The notes under the pieces: generated by a model | Database searches by the model: none | Told to the model about the DNA's origin: nothing | Seen by the model: only the letters and a program-made list of their open reading frames with translations | Source of the DNA: Thermoleophilia bacterium | Lineage (GTDB): Bacteria; Actinomycetota; Thermoleophilia; Gaiellales; JAICJC01 | Assembly (NCBI GenBank): GCA_025928435.1 | Contig: JAICJM010000007.1 | Span: forward strand, 1 to 45,350 | DNA length: 45,350 nucleotides | Direction: 5' to 3' | Program-made: the position numbers and the translations under genes | Part shown: piece after piece, positions 1 through 8,243 of the stretch | How the letters are laid out: the number at the start of each line of letters is the position of its first letter | How positions within the stretch are numbered: position 1 is the first letter of the stretch

Positions 1-1092
1 CCCGAGCCGGCCGCGATCGATCTTGTGACCGAGCAGCGCCAGCACCGCCGGCAGCAGCGACTGCGCCAGGAGCACGGCCGTCAGCACGCCCAGCGCGCTG
101 CCGAGACCGAGCTTCGTGATGAAGTCGATGCCGATGAACGCGAGCCCGGTGATCGAGATCGCCACCGTGGTGCCCGCGAAGAGCACCGCCCGGCCTGCCG
201 TCGCGCCCGCGGCGGCGGCGGCGTCACGTGGGTCGAGGCCGTCGTGCAGGTACTGGCGGAACCTGGTCACGATGAACAGCGTGTAGTCGATCCCGACTCC
301 CAGGCCGATCATCGGCACCAGGATCTCGGTCACCGTGTTGAAGTGCGTCAGCCGGGCGGCCAGGTAGAGCAGCAGGAAGGCCCCGACCACCGCGGTGATC
401 GCGAAGACCAGCGGGATGGCCGTGGGGACGAGCGCCCGGAACAGGATCATCAGGACGATGAACGCGGCGATCAGGCCGATGACCTCGCTGCCGCTGCTCG
501 AGACGTCCCCCTGCTCGGCCTCGCCCGTGAACTGGACGTCGATCCCGGCCTTCTCGCCGATCGCCTGCAGCTTGTCCTCGGTGCCGACGACACCGGAGCG
601 GGGCAGCTCGAACCCGTTCTTGTCGTACTGCACGTCGAAGAACGCGATCCGGCCGTCCTTCGACAGCTGGTGCGAGCCGCCGGCGAGCGGATCGGTGATC
701 GCGGTGACGTCCTTCTTGGTGAAGTCGAGCGACCGCTGGGAAGCCGTCCCCGCCGCGAGCATGTCGGCGATGGCTGCCTTGCGCTGCGGCGTGTCCAGCC
801 GCTCTCCCGGCGGCGCGGCCACGACGACGCGCAGCGCGGCGCCCTTCTGCACCGGGAACTTGGCCTTGATCAGGTCGGTCGCCTTCTGGACGTCCGACCC
901 GGGGATGTTGAAGTCGTTGATCAGCGTGCCGTGGAAGGCGGCGTTCAGCCCTCCCAGCGCGACGAAGATGGCCAGCCAGGCGCCGATGACGCGCCACGGG
1001 TGGTGGGCAAACGCGCTGGCCATGCGGGCCAGGCCGCCGGTGTGCGCCAGCGCGCGTCCCTCTTCCAGCGAAGGTGCGTGTGGATCAGTCAT
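1..1092 (-). CDS. MMPL-family (RND) membrane transporter, 5' part
   Basis: Reads leftward from an ATG at 1092 and runs open for 364 codons off the window edge, so only the N-terminal half is present. The translation starts MTDPHAPSLEEGRALAHTGG. A first membrane helix (WRVIGAWLAIFVALG, about residues 31-46) is followed by a roughly 150-residue periplasmic loop. A run of membrane helices follows (VIGLIAAFIVLMILF, IPLVFAITAVVGAFLLLY, the TEILVPMIGLGVGIDYTLFIVTRFR segment and two more). The GIDYTLFIVTRFR stretch is the hallmark of MMPL transporters, which use proton flux to export lipids or hydrophobic drugs. The substrate cannot be told. The gene is divergent from the broken binding-protein gene to its right. 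Confidence 0.9.
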   Translation of the reverse strand, partial: MTDPHAPSLEEGRALAHTGGLARMASAFAHHPWRVIGAWLAIFVALGGLNAAFHGTLINDFNIPGSDVQKATDLIKAKFPVQKGAALRVVVAAPPGERLDTPQRKAAIADMLAAGTASQRSLDFTKKDVTAITDPLAGGSHQLSKDGRIAFFDVQYDKNGFELPRSGVVGTEDKLQAIGEKAGIDVQFTGEAEQGDVSSSGSEVIGLIAAFIVLMILFRALVPTAIPLVFAITAVVGAFLLLYLAARLTHFNTVTEILVPMIGLGVGIDYTLFIVTRFRQYLHDGLDPRDAAAAAGATAGRAVLFAGTTVAISITGLAFIGIDFITKLGLGSALGVLTAVLLAQSLLPAVLALLGHKIDRGRLG

Positions 1093-1290
1093 TGGGAGAG
1101 CACATCCTTAAATGCGTCGAGTGCGAGCCAGGGGTTGAGACACCCGATCGCGTGCGCCGGGCCCCCTCCGGGTCGGGCGCGCGCGAAGGACTTAGGGTAC
1201 CGCGGTCCGGCCCCGATCGTGTTGCAGGTTTCCGAACGGTCATGTCAGTTGGACCGAACACCGGCGCCGAAGTCATCGCCGCCGGGTGCC

Positions 1291-2353
1291 ATGACGCTGA
1301 TCGAGATGGAGCAGTGAGCGAAGGGCACGACCGTCTTCAAGCCCAACCCCTACTTCTACGGGCCGAAGTCGCACGCCGCCGCCGTCAGCCTGACCTACTA
1401 CACGAATTCGACGTCGATGGTGGCCGACGTGCAGGCGCACAACCTCGACTCGTCGACGCGGTGCCCTACACGGGCAGCGCGCTCAAGCACCAGTCGGGAG
1501 TCACGCTCGACGTGCAGCCGGGCAACGAGGTCACCAACCTCGGCTTCAACTCCAACCCGCGGAAGCCGAAGAACCGCGAGCTCCTGAACCCGCTCGTGAA
1601 GGAGGCATTCGAGTACGCGACGCCGCGCGCGCAGATCGTGGACGTCGTCTTCCGCGGCTACGCCAAGCCGTGGGCCAACATCATGTCGCCGTGGTCGGCG
1701 CCTTCCGGCTGGATCAACCCGGACGTGAAGCCGCTGCCGTACGACCCGCAGAAGGCCGACGACATCCTCGACTCGCTCGGATACCGGCGCGGCGCCGGCG
1801 GCGTGCGCACGGTGCCCGCGACCTCGGGCGCCTACCCACAGGCGGCCAACCCATGAGCTACGGCATCATCATCCCGAACGACCTCGACTTCAACGGCGAC
1901 CGCCAGTTCCAGGTCCTGGCCGCGGCCTACGCGAAGGTCGGGATCAGGGTGCACGAGGTCTCCGGCGGCGACGGCGGCCAGGCCTACACGATGATCACGG
2001 CGCCCGGCGGGAAGTACCTGACCGCCGACATGTACACCTGGTACTGGCACCCGTACATCGACCCGAACTTCAACCTCTCGGTCGTGACGCGGGCGCAGTG
2101 GTACGACAACAGCGACTCCGGCTTCGACGACCCGAGGTACGACCGCTGGTACGCCCAGCAGGGCAAGCTCGTCGACGTCCAGCAGCGCCGGGCCCTCATC
2201 TGGAAGATGGAGGCCTACCTGGCCCAGCAGCGGGCCTACATCCAGCTCGTCGACACCGACATGCTGACGGCGCACGGGACCGGGTGGACGGGGTTCCGGC
2301 CGGAGCTGTGGACGTTCTGCAAGTGCTACTACACCTCGCCGCGCCCGTCGTAG
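1291..2353 (+). pseudogene. peptide/nickel ABC transporter substrate-binding protein (SBP family 5), degraded
   Basis: Three reading frames together give the C-terminal half of a family 5 extracellular solute-binding protein. Frame 1 has an in-frame TGA at 1315-1317 and then AKGTTVFKPNPYFYGPKS up to about 1450. A second frame from about 1455 carries VPYTGSALKHQSGV, EAFEYATPRAQIVDVVFRGY and ILDSLGYRRGAGGVR, stopping at 1854-1856. A third frame from 1853 carries MSYGIIIPNDLDFNGDRQFQ through KCYYTSPRPS to the stop at 2351-2353. The N-terminal half with signal peptide is absent upstream. So it is 5' truncated, with one nonsense codon and two frameshifts. No permease or ATPase genes lie beside it. 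A remnant without function is the best reading. Confidence 0.85.
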
Positions 2354-2354
2354 G

Positions 2355-3542
2355 TCAGTCCGGGAGCAGCGGGACCGTCAGCCCCTGGTCACGGCCGAGC
2401 AGGACGGCGCGCATGATCGCGTTCGAGCCGTAGCGCTCGCGCACCGCGTCGACCGCCGCGTCGAGCGCGCCCCCGTTGCGGCGGTCGAACGGCAGGAGCA
2501 GCTGGACGGCGCGGTCGTCGGAGAGATTGGCGACGGCGATCCCGACCAGGGTCAGCCCACGGGCCTCGATCATCGGCATCGCGCCGGCGAGCAGGATGCG
2601 GGCCGTGACGAGCACCGGCTGCGTCTCGGAGGTTGCGTGCGGGAGCGTGTGCGACCGGGTCACGCGCTCGAAGTCGCCGAAGCGCAGCCGCAGGACCACC
2701 GTACGACCCACCCGTCCGGCGGCGCGCATGCGGCGGGTGACGCGGTCGACCAGTCCCACCAGGATGGCGTCGACGGCCTCCGGCGAGCCGGGCCTGCGGC
2801 CGAGCGCGCGCTGCGATCCGATCGAGCCGCGCCGGCGCCGCACCTGCACCGGCCGCGGGTCGTAGTTGTGGGCGAGGGCGTGCAGGTGCCGGCCGGCCGC
2901 CCGGCCGAGCATCTCGATGAGCGTCCCCTGCCCCACCCCCGCCACCTCGGCGACGGTCGCGATCCCCTGCTCGCGCAGCCGGGCGGACGTCTTCGGCCCG
3001 ACGCCCCACAGCGCCTCCACCGGAAGCGGGTGCAGGAAGGCGAGCTCACGGGTCGGCGGGACCACGATGAGGCCGTCCGGCTTGGCGACGCCGCTCGCGA
3101 CCTTGGCGAGGAATTTCGTCCGGGCGACCCCGACCGTGATCGGAAGGCCCACCCGCTCACGCACGGCCCGGCGCAGGCGGACGGCGATCTCGACAGGCGA
3201 ACCGGCGATCCGCTCCATGCCGCGCACGTCCAGGAACGCCTCGTCGATGGAGAGCCCCTCGACCAGCGGGCAGTGGTCGTCGAACACGCGGTAGACCGCC
3301 TTGCTCGCCTCGGAGTAGGCCGACATCCGCGGCGGCACGACGACCGCGTGGGGGCACAGCCGGCGCGCCACCCGCCCGCCCATGGCGGTGCGGATGCCGT
3401 GCGCCTTGGCCTCGTAGCTCGCCGCCAGCACGACCCCGGCGCCGACGATCACCGGCCGCCCGCGCAGGCGCGGGTCGTCGCGCTGCTCGACCGAGGCGTA
3501 GAACGAGTCGAGGTCGGCGTGCAGGATCGTCGCCGCGTCCAT
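2355..3542 (-). CDS. dinB: DNA polymerase IV (Y-family translesion polymerase)
   Basis: A 395-aa protein that starts MDAATILHADLDSFYASVEQ. The palm motif HADLDSFYASVE and the second metal motif LSIDEAFLDV (about residues 100-110) supply the catalytic acidic residues of Y-family polymerases. The helix-hairpin-helix region follows (LWGVGPKTSARLREQGI) and then a little-finger domain. Length fits DinB. The family copies across damaged template with low fidelity. The ATG at 3542 was chosen because homology begins at once and a perfect SOS operator lies immediately upstream (3543-3556). It is convergent with the broken SBP gene, with one base between the ends. Beta-clamp binding may be provided by the C-terminal tail, which ends GLTVPLLPD; that is inference. 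Confidence 0.93.
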   Translation of the reverse strand: MDAATILHADLDSFYASVEQRDDPRLRGRPVIVGAGVVLAASYEAKAHGIRTAMGGRVARRLCPHAVVVPPRMSAYSEASKAVYRVFDDHCPLVEGLSIDEAFLDVRGMERIAGSPVEIAVRLRRAVRERVGLPITVGVARTKFLAKVASGVAKPDGLIVVPPTRELAFLHPLPVEALWGVGPKTSARLREQGIATVAEVAGVGQGTLIEMLGRAAGRHLHALAHNYDPRPVQVRRRRGSIGSQRALGRRPGSPEAVDAILVGLVDRVTRRMRAAGRVGRTVVLRLRFGDFERVTRSHTLPHATSETQPVLVTARILLAGAMPMIEARGLTLVGIAVANLSDDRAVQLLLPFDRRNGGALDAAVDAVRERYGSNAIMRAVLLGRDQGLTVPLLPD

Positions 3543-3556
3543 CGAACGTATGTTCG
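3543..3556. promoter_or_regulatory. SOS box (LexA operator) abutting the dinB start codon
   Basis: The sequence CGAACGTATGTTCG is a perfect CGAAC-N4-GTTCG palindrome, the LexA-binding consensus of mycobacteria and Bacillus. It ends one base before the dinB ATG (3542), so LexA bound here would block transcription initiation or early elongation. This predicts damage-inducible dinB. Confidence 0.8.
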
Positions 3557-3574
3557 CACACCCGCCCGGGTTTG

Positions 3575-4393
3575 TCAGCCTGCGGCGGCCGCGGCCCGCG
3601 CGGCCAGGCGATCGTCGCCGATCTCGCCCGCCCACGCGCCGAAGTCCTTCCCCGGCCCCTGCCAGCGCAGCTCCTGGGCCCGCCCGAACAGCTCCTCGCC
3701 GCTGCGCAGCGTCGCCAGGTCCTTGAACAGGAGCGCCAGCTCGCGGCGCTCGCCCAGCACCTCGGCCGGGAAGTCCTCGATGCGGCCGTGCTGGTTCACG
3801 AGCCGGGCCGCGCCGACCTTGCCGATCCCCGGGATGCCGGGATAGCCGTCGGCGCTGTCGCCGACCAGGGCGAGCAGGTCGGGGATGCCGTCCGGGCCCA
3901 CCCCGAACTTCTCGCGGACGCCGTCGTCGTTGCGGATCGAGCCGGCGCGGCGGTCGACCTGGACGACCCGGTTGCCGCGCACCGACTGGGCCAGATCCTT
4001 GTCGGGCGTCCAGATGCAGACCTGCTCGACGTCGTCGTCGTCCGCCGCGATGCGGGCGGCGGCCGCGAGCGCGTCGTCGGCCTCGAGCTCCACCATCGGC
4101 CATGCGGCCACGCCCATCGCGGCCAGGCCGTCCTCGAGCGGCCCGAACTGGGCCTTCAGCGCCGGGTCGACGCCGTCGCCCGTCTTGTATCCGGGCCAGA
4201 GGTCGTTCCGGAACGACTCGATCACGTGGTCGGTGGCGACGCCGACGTGGGTCGTGCCGGTCTCGAGCATCTGCAGGATCGAGTGCAGGACGCCGGACGC
4301 GGCGCCGAAGCGCCCGCCGCCGCCGCGCCCGCGGCGGCGTCCGTAGAACTGGCGGAACAGCTCGTAGGTGCCGTCCAGGAGGTGGACGACCAT
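3575..4393 (-). CDS. stand-alone 5'-3' exonuclease (Pol I N-domain / FEN-like)
   Basis: A 272-aa protein that starts MVVHLLDGTYELFRQFYG. It has the FEN/PolA 5'-nuclease layout: an N-terminal aspartate (LLDGTYE), the acidic cluster VELEADDALAAAA (about residues 103-115), WTPDKDLAQSV, and the helix-3-turn-helix DNA-binding motif GDSADGYPGIPGIGKVGAARL. It lacks polymerase and 3'-5' exonuclease domains. The family removes 5' flaps and RNA primers. The start codon overlaps the stop of the upstream coiled-coil gene by one base (TGATG), so the two are probably translationally coupled. dinB lies 32 bp downstream on the same strand but has its own operator. A glycine/arginine-rich loop (RRRGRGGGGR) near residue 20 is unusual. 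Confidence 0.88.
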   Translation of the reverse strand: MVVHLLDGTYELFRQFYGRRRGRGGGGRFGAASGVLHSILQMLETGTTHVGVATDHVIESFRNDLWPGYKTGDGVDPALKAQFGPLEDGLAAMGVAAWPMVELEADDALAAAARIAADDDDVEQVCIWTPDKDLAQSVRGNRVVQVDRRAGSIRNDDGVREKFGVGPDGIPDLLALVGDSADGYPGIPGIGKVGAARLVNQHGRIEDFPAEVLGERRELALLFKDLATLRSGEELFGRAQELRWQGPGKDFGAWAGEIGDDRLAARAAAAAG

Positions 4394-5250
4394 CAGCCCT
4401 CCTCCAGCTCGCGGTGGCGGGCGGCGGCCTCGTCGGCCTTGTCGCGCGCAGCGTCGCGGGCGCGCTCCGCGGCGGCAGCTGCACGCTCCGCGCCGTCGGC
4501 CTTTCGCTCCGCGGCGGTGAGCGCCCGCCTCGCCCGGGTGAGCTCCTCCCTGGCCTCCGCCAGCTCACCCGAGGCCCGCTCGAGCCCCTGCTCGGCCCGG
4601 TCGAGCTTCTCGGCGGCGGCCGCGGCCGCCTTCGCGGCCCGCTCGAGCCGCTTCGCGGCGACCTCGTCGCGGGCCGGCGCCGGCTCCGGCTCGCCCTTCG
4701 CGGCCCCCTTCCGCTTCGACGGCTTCGAGGGCGCCGGCGCAGCCGGGCGCGCGGGCAGGGCCGCGCCCAGCGGGAAGCCGATCGCCTGCTGCTCGCGGAC
4801 GACCACGCCGCGCTGGACATCCCCGGCCAGGTCAGGATCGAGGGCGGCGGCGTGCAGGGTGTCGCGCGCGCGCTCGAGCGCGACGTCACGGCCGGACCCG
4901 GCGATCCGGCCCGCCGGCTTCATCAGCGCGTCGAGCGCGTTCGCCTCGGCCTCGATCGCCGTGCGCAGGTCGGACGCGGCGGCGCCGGCCAGCTGCACCT
5001 CGCGCAGCTTCGCCCCGGCGTCGAGCAGCGCGTCGACCAGCCGGGCCTCCTCGCGCGCGAGCCGGTTCACGATCCAGGCGGCCACGCTGGGCTTGCGCAG
5101 CTTCGCGACCGCCGCGGCCTCGGCCTTGTGGCCGTCGGCGCGCAGCGCCTTCGCCGCGGCGTCGCGGGCGGCGACGAACTCCTCGGGCTCGAGGCCGTAC
5201 AGGCGCTCGGCCTCGGCGTCCGGGTCGGCGGTCTTCGATGACGACGCCAT
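4393..5250 (-). CDS. alanine/glutamate-rich coiled-coil protein coupled to the exonuclease
   Basis: A 285-aa protein that starts MASSSKTADPDAEAERLYGL. An N-terminal helical region (residues 1-150) includes LRKPSVAAWIVNRLAREE, followed by a proline/lysine-rich linker (about 165-190). The C-terminal 95 residues are almost pure A/E/R/K/L, typical of a long coiled coil. Proteins of this type are common in actinobacteria and carry no known activity. The gene overlaps the exonuclease start by one base, which suggests a partner role; that is inference. The ATG at 5250 is preceded by TACCGT (5259-5264) eight bases upstream, suggesting leaderless transcription. Confidence 0.72.
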   Translation of the reverse strand: MASSSKTADPDAEAERLYGLEPEEFVAARDAAAKALRADGHKAEAAAVAKLRKPSVAAWIVNRLAREEARLVDALLDAGAKLREVQLAGAAASDLRTAIEAEANALDALMKPAGRIAGSGRDVALERARDTLHAAALDPDLAGDVQRGVVVREQQAIGFPLGAALPARPAAPAPSKPSKRKGAAKGEPEPAPARDEVAAKRLERAAKAAAAAAEKLDRAEQGLERASGELAEAREELTRARRALTAAERKADGAERAAAAAERARDAARDKADEAAARHRELEEG

Positions 5251-5291
5251 CGGGGCAAACGGTAGCTGGCCCCGTGGGCCATCATGCGGGC

Positions 5292-5570
5292 ATGGCGAAG
5301 CTCGACAAGGCGCGCTGGTGGGCGGTCCGCCCCGCGCGCAGCCGCAAGGCGACGACGTACCGGTGCCCGCTCTGCGGCTACCAGTTGCACGCGATGGCCG
5401 ACCATATGCTGATCGCGCCCGAGGGCGACGCCGACCGCCGCCGGCACGCGCACACCGAGTGCGTCCTGGCCGCGCGGGAGCGAGGCCGGCTGCCGCTCCG
5501 CGACGAGTGGCTGCGGACGCAGCCGCGGCCGCCGTCGCTGATGCGCCGGCTCCGCGACCGCCTGCGATGA
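5292..5570 (+). CDS. small putative zinc-binding protein
   Basis: A 92-aa basic protein that starts MAKLDKARWWAVRPARSRKA. A CPLCGY knuckle (about residues 25-30) is followed by H and C residues (RRRHAHTEC), giving a likely C2HC-type zinc site. The C-terminus is arginine-rich (MRRLRDRLR). No family is recognised. It is divergent from the coiled-coil gene, with 41 bp between start codons. An upstream in-frame start would add 18 residues but would overlap the divergent gene, so the ATG at 5292 is preferred. Confidence 0.65.
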   Translation: MAKLDKARWWAVRPARSRKATTYRCPLCGYQLHAMADHMLIAPEGDADRRRHAHTECVLAARERGRLPLRDEWLRTQPRPPSLMRRLRDRLR

Positions 5571-5622
5571 AAATGCCCACACGCGGGGGTCATAGTGTGT
5601 CGACAGCGACGAGAGGAGAGGG

Positions 5623-5979
5623 ATGCCCGGCGAAATCGTGCACATCGAGATCCCCGCGGACGACACGGGCAAGAGCCGTGAGTTCTGGGGCGGCCTGTTC
5701 GGATGGACGTTCGAGTCGTACCCGGGCCCGTCGGAGTACCACATGACCCGCGTCAGCGACCGGACCGGCGGCGCGATCACGAACATGGAGCCCGGCAAGA
5801 AAGGGACGCGGCCGTACTTCAGCGTCGACGACGTCAACGCTGGCGCGGCCCGGGTGAAGGAGCTCGGCGGCACCGCGAGCGACGCCATGCCGGTCCCGCA
5901 GATGGGCTGGTTCGCGACGTGCACCGACCCGCACGGCAACGAGTTCGGCCTCTGGCAGAACGACCCAGCTGCCGGCTAG
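5623..5979 (+). CDS. VOC-superfamily (glyoxalase/dioxygenase-like) protein
   Basis: A 118-aa protein with a single vicinal-oxygen-chelate module pair: MPGEIVHIEIPADDTGKSRE, FWGGLFGWTFESY, the GGAITNM strand, RPYFSVDDVNAGAARVKELGG and CTDPHGNEFGLWQND. The first His (VHIEI) and the late Glu (NEFGLW) sit where VOC enzymes bind metal. Family members include glyoxalase-like and bleomycin-resistance-like proteins; the substrate cannot be assigned. A strong ribosome site (GAGAGGAGAGGG) precedes the ATG. A paired palindrome follows 10 bp after the stop. Confidence 0.85.
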   Translation: MPGEIVHIEIPADDTGKSREFWGGLFGWTFESYPGPSEYHMTRVSDRTGGAITNMEPGKKGTRPYFSVDDVNAGAARVKELGGTASDAMPVPQMGWFATCTDPHGNEFGLWQNDPAAG

Positions 5980-5989
5980 ACCGGAAATC

Positions 5990-6021
5990 GGGGACTGTCC
6001 CCGTCGAGCGGGGACAGTCCC
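5990..6021. repeat. paired GGGGACTGTCCCC palindrome (copy 1)
   Basis: GGGGACTGTCCCC (5990-6002), a 7-base spacer, then GGGGACAGTCCC (6010-6021). Each half is itself a near-perfect palindrome and the two halves are reverse complements, so the element can fold as one 12-bp hairpin or two small ones. A second pair with the same 7-base spacing is at 44930-44962 and a single half is at 10534-10546. The position just after a stop codon suits a terminator, but there is no T-run. Confidence 0.7.
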
Positions 6022-6158
6022 TTCGCTGGAAGATCCTTCCTTTGGGGGATTGAGGCCGTCGGGCCGCACACGGACTCTCGCCCTATAGCCACCCCGCCCA
6101 CCGCCCTCCCCCCGGGCGCGGGCGGGGTCAATCCACCCCCCGGAGTGAAGGCGAGCAG

Positions 6159-7472
6159 ATGGCCCCCTCTTCACGCAGTTCGGCTGCGCGGCGCAGCGCA
6201 CCCGCGGACACCCGCAGCCCCCGTGCGCGGTCGAGCGCGCAGCTCGGCCAGACGCTCCCGCTGGTCGTGGTCTTCATGTTCACGCTCCTGATCTTCGCGG
6301 GGCTCGTGATCGACCTCGGCAACGCGTATCGCGTCCAGCGCGCCCTCCAGGCCTCCGCCGATGCGGCCGCCGCAGGCGGCGCCGGCGAGCTGACGCTGAA
6401 CTACCCGGCCAACGTCGGCAACGCGACGGCCGCGGCGGTTCGCTACGGCTCCCAGTCCGGCGGCGAGAACCCGATCCCCGGCGTGCCCGGGTCGGACGTC
6501 ACCGAGAACGTGAACGTCGACTGCGAGGCCCAGGCGGGGTACAACTGCACCCTCGGCCAGCCGAACACGGTCACCGTGAACGAGACGGCCAAGGTGCCAA
6601 CGTACCTGCTCAAGCTGCTCGGCTTCGACACGATCACGCTCAAGGCCCACGCCCAGGCGTGCTCGCCGTGCGGCGGGCTCCCGCTCGACGTCATGATCGT
6701 GCTCGACCGCACCGGGTCGATGAGGGCGAGCTCCAAGCTGCCGCAGGCGAAGGCCGGGATCATGGCGTTCCTCTCGACCATGGATCCGACGGTCGACAAC
6801 GTGGGCCTGGCAGTGCTCCCGCCGGCGCCATCGGCCGGGGCAGCGTGCAACAGCGTGGACTCCTACTTCAGCGGGAATCCCGGCGGCACCTACAGTCTGG
6901 CCGGCGCCGCGTACACGGTGGTGCCGCTCTCGAACTCCTACGCCACGACCACGGGCAACCTCGTCGGCTCCTCCCCGCTGATCTCGACGGTGAACTGCGT
7001 CCAGGCGGGGGGCAACACGGCCTACGCCGAGGCGCTCGACGCGGCCTACAAGGAGCTCCAGACCGACGGCCGTCCCGACGCACAGAAGGCGATCATCATC
7101 CTGTCCGACGGCGCTGCCAACGTCGGCCCGAGCTTCCTGCCAGGGACGTCGCCGTACCTCACGAATCCGTGCGGCCAGGGCGCGACCAGCGCCGGTGTGG
7201 CCAAGGCGGCGGGCGTGCTGGTCTACTCGATCGCCTACACGGCGAACGGCGATGACTGCTACGCGTCCCCCGGCGCGATTGTGAACGGCAATCCCGTGCC
7301 CGGCTTCCAGAGCCAGCTCGAGAACCCCGACCCGGGCGCCGAGCAGGCCATCGAGAACATCGCGACCGACCCGTCGTACTTCTACGACGTGCCCAGCCCG
7401 ACCTCGCTGACCGGCATCTTCCAGCGGATCGCGTCCGACCTGGCCGGCGGCTCCTCGCGGATCGTCGAGTAG
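6159..7472 (+). CDS. TadE/TadG-like membrane protein with von Willebrand factor A domain
   Basis: A 437-aa protein. A basic N-terminus (residues 1-32) leads into one membrane helix (LPLVVVFMFTLLIFAGLVI, about 33-51), then DLGNAYRVQRALQASADAAA, the classic start of Tad/Flp pilus pseudopilin-like TadG proteins. A vWA domain begins at about residue 176 with the MIDAS motif D183-x-T185-G-S187. Later metal-site candidates are GGNTAYAEA and ILSDGAAN. Cysteines at 122, 130, 168 and 171 suggest disulfides outside the membrane. The vWA part presumably binds a partner on the cell surface. No other tad genes are in the window, so it is an orphan. The ATG at 6159 has GAAGG upstream. Confidence 0.82.
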   Translation: MAPSSRSSAARRSAPADTRSPRARSSAQLGQTLPLVVVFMFTLLIFAGLVIDLGNAYRVQRALQASADAAAAGGAGELTLNYPANVGNATAAAVRYGSQSGGENPIPGVPGSDVTENVNVDCEAQAGYNCTLGQPNTVTVNETAKVPTYLLKLLGFDTITLKAHAQACSPCGGLPLDVMIVLDRTGSMRASSKLPQAKAGIMAFLSTMDPTVDNVGLAVLPPAPSAGAACNSVDSYFSGNPGGTYSLAGAAYTVVPLSNSYATTTGNLVGSSPLISTVNCVQAGGNTAYAEALDAAYKELQTDGRPDAQKAIIILSDGAANVGPSFLPGTSPYLTNPCGQGATSAGVAKAAGVLVYSIAYTANGDDCYASPGAIVNGNPVPGFQSQLENPDPGAEQAIENIATDPSYFYDVPSPTSLTGIFQRIASDLAGGSSRIVE

Positions 7473-7486
7473 AACGTCCCACACCG

Positions 7487-7515
7487 ACGGCCCTCGCCTT
7501 CCGGGCGGGGGCCGT
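7487..7515 (+). terminator. hairpin terminator after the vWA gene
   Basis: Arms ACGGCCCTCGCC (7487-7498) and GGCGGGGGCCGT (7504-7515) pair over 12 bp with one G-U wobble and a 5-base loop. It begins 14 bp after the stop codon at 7472. There is no T-tract, as is usual for high-GC actinobacterial terminators. Confidence 0.6.
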
Positions 7516-7561
7516 TCGCCTGCGCTGGACAGATCGGGGATCGCCCCCTACGGTGAGACAG

Positions 7562-8215
7562 ATGTTTCTCACCCGCACATGGACGTCTCGCCTCGCCCGG
7601 GCCGCGGCCGTGGCCGCCGCCGCGCTCGTCGCCGTCCCGGCCGCGGTGGCCGCGCCGATCGGGGCGCATGTGATTCAGCCGCCGCCGTGTGCCCCTCAGG
7701 TCGTGCCCACCATCCTCGTGATGGCCGGCGGCTTCTCGCCCGCGACGCGGACGACCGGCACGCCCGGCACCACCGTGCACTGGCAGTGGAACGGCGCCAG
7801 CGCGTCGGTCACGTCGACCGGCGGGCTCCCGCTGCTGAAGTCGCAGGTCAAGTCGTCCGGCACCTACGCGGTCACCTTCTGGTCGGCCGGCTCGTTCCCG
7901 TACCACTCGGCGGCCAATACGTCCCAGAAGGGCACCGTCCAGGTCAAGATGTGCAACGTCCCGAAGACGGCGCACGTGAACGCCGCGACCTCGTTTCAGG
8001 TCGCGAGCGCCCACCACGCGGGCTGGGTGGCCGACGTCCAGGTGCTGCGCCCCGGCGCGGCCAAGTGGGCGTGGCTCAAGACCGACGTGACCACGACGTG
8101 GGCGACCTTCACCCCGGCACGCAAGGGCACCTACCAGCTGCGCGCGCGGCTCCGCGACAAGGCGGCCAAGAAGGCCTCCGGCTTCTCGCCCGCCAGTACA
8201 CTCCGGGTCAGCTAG
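7562..8215 (+). CDS. secreted cupredoxin-like protein
   Basis: A 217-aa protein from the ATG at 7562. A signal peptide (SRLARAAAVAAAALVAVPAA) probably ends at AVAAP. The next 100 residues resemble a plastocyanin/cupredoxin fold: GFSPATRTTGTPGTTVHWQW, GTYAVTFWSAGSFPYHSAAN and KGTVQV. One His (VHWQW) and a second (PYHS) could be copper ligands, but the usual Cys is replaced in this reading (FPYHS), so copper binding is doubtful. A second beta domain (TSFQVAS to LRVS) resembles an Ig-like module. A GTG at 7553 would add three residues, but it sits inside a TACGGT box (7549-7554) that looks like a -10 element, so the ATG is preferred. Confidence 0.7.
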   Translation: MFLTRTWTSRLARAAAVAAAALVAVPAAVAAPIGAHVIQPPPCAPQVVPTILVMAGGFSPATRTTGTPGTTVHWQWNGASASVTSTGGLPLLKSQVKSSGTYAVTFWSAGSFPYHSAANTSQKGTVQVKMCNVPKTAHVNAATSFQVASAHHAGWVADVQVLRPGAAKWAWLKTDVTTTWATFTPARKGTYQLRARLRDKAAKKASGFSPASTLRVS

Positions 8216-8243
8216 CGCGCTCCCGGCGCGCTCGCCGACCCAG

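Noticed and set aside
1315..1317. TGA in the binding-protein gene as a selenocysteine or recoded codon
   Set aside because: Two further frameshifts and a missing N-terminus show decay, and no SECIS-like stem was seen after the TGA.
3543..4889. Extension of the dinB frame upstream into a very long arginine-rich protein
   Set aside because: The extension is the wrong frame of the exonuclease and coiled-coil genes; homology to DinB starts at 3542.
5990..6021. GGGGACTGTCCCC as an SOS or other LexA-type operator
   Set aside because: It does not match CGAAC-N4-GTTCG, and it lies after stop codons in paired form, unlike an operator.
6026..6158. Riboswitch upstream of the TadG-like gene
   Set aside because: No c-di-GMP, cobalamin or other known core sequence could be found; only GC-rich runs are present.
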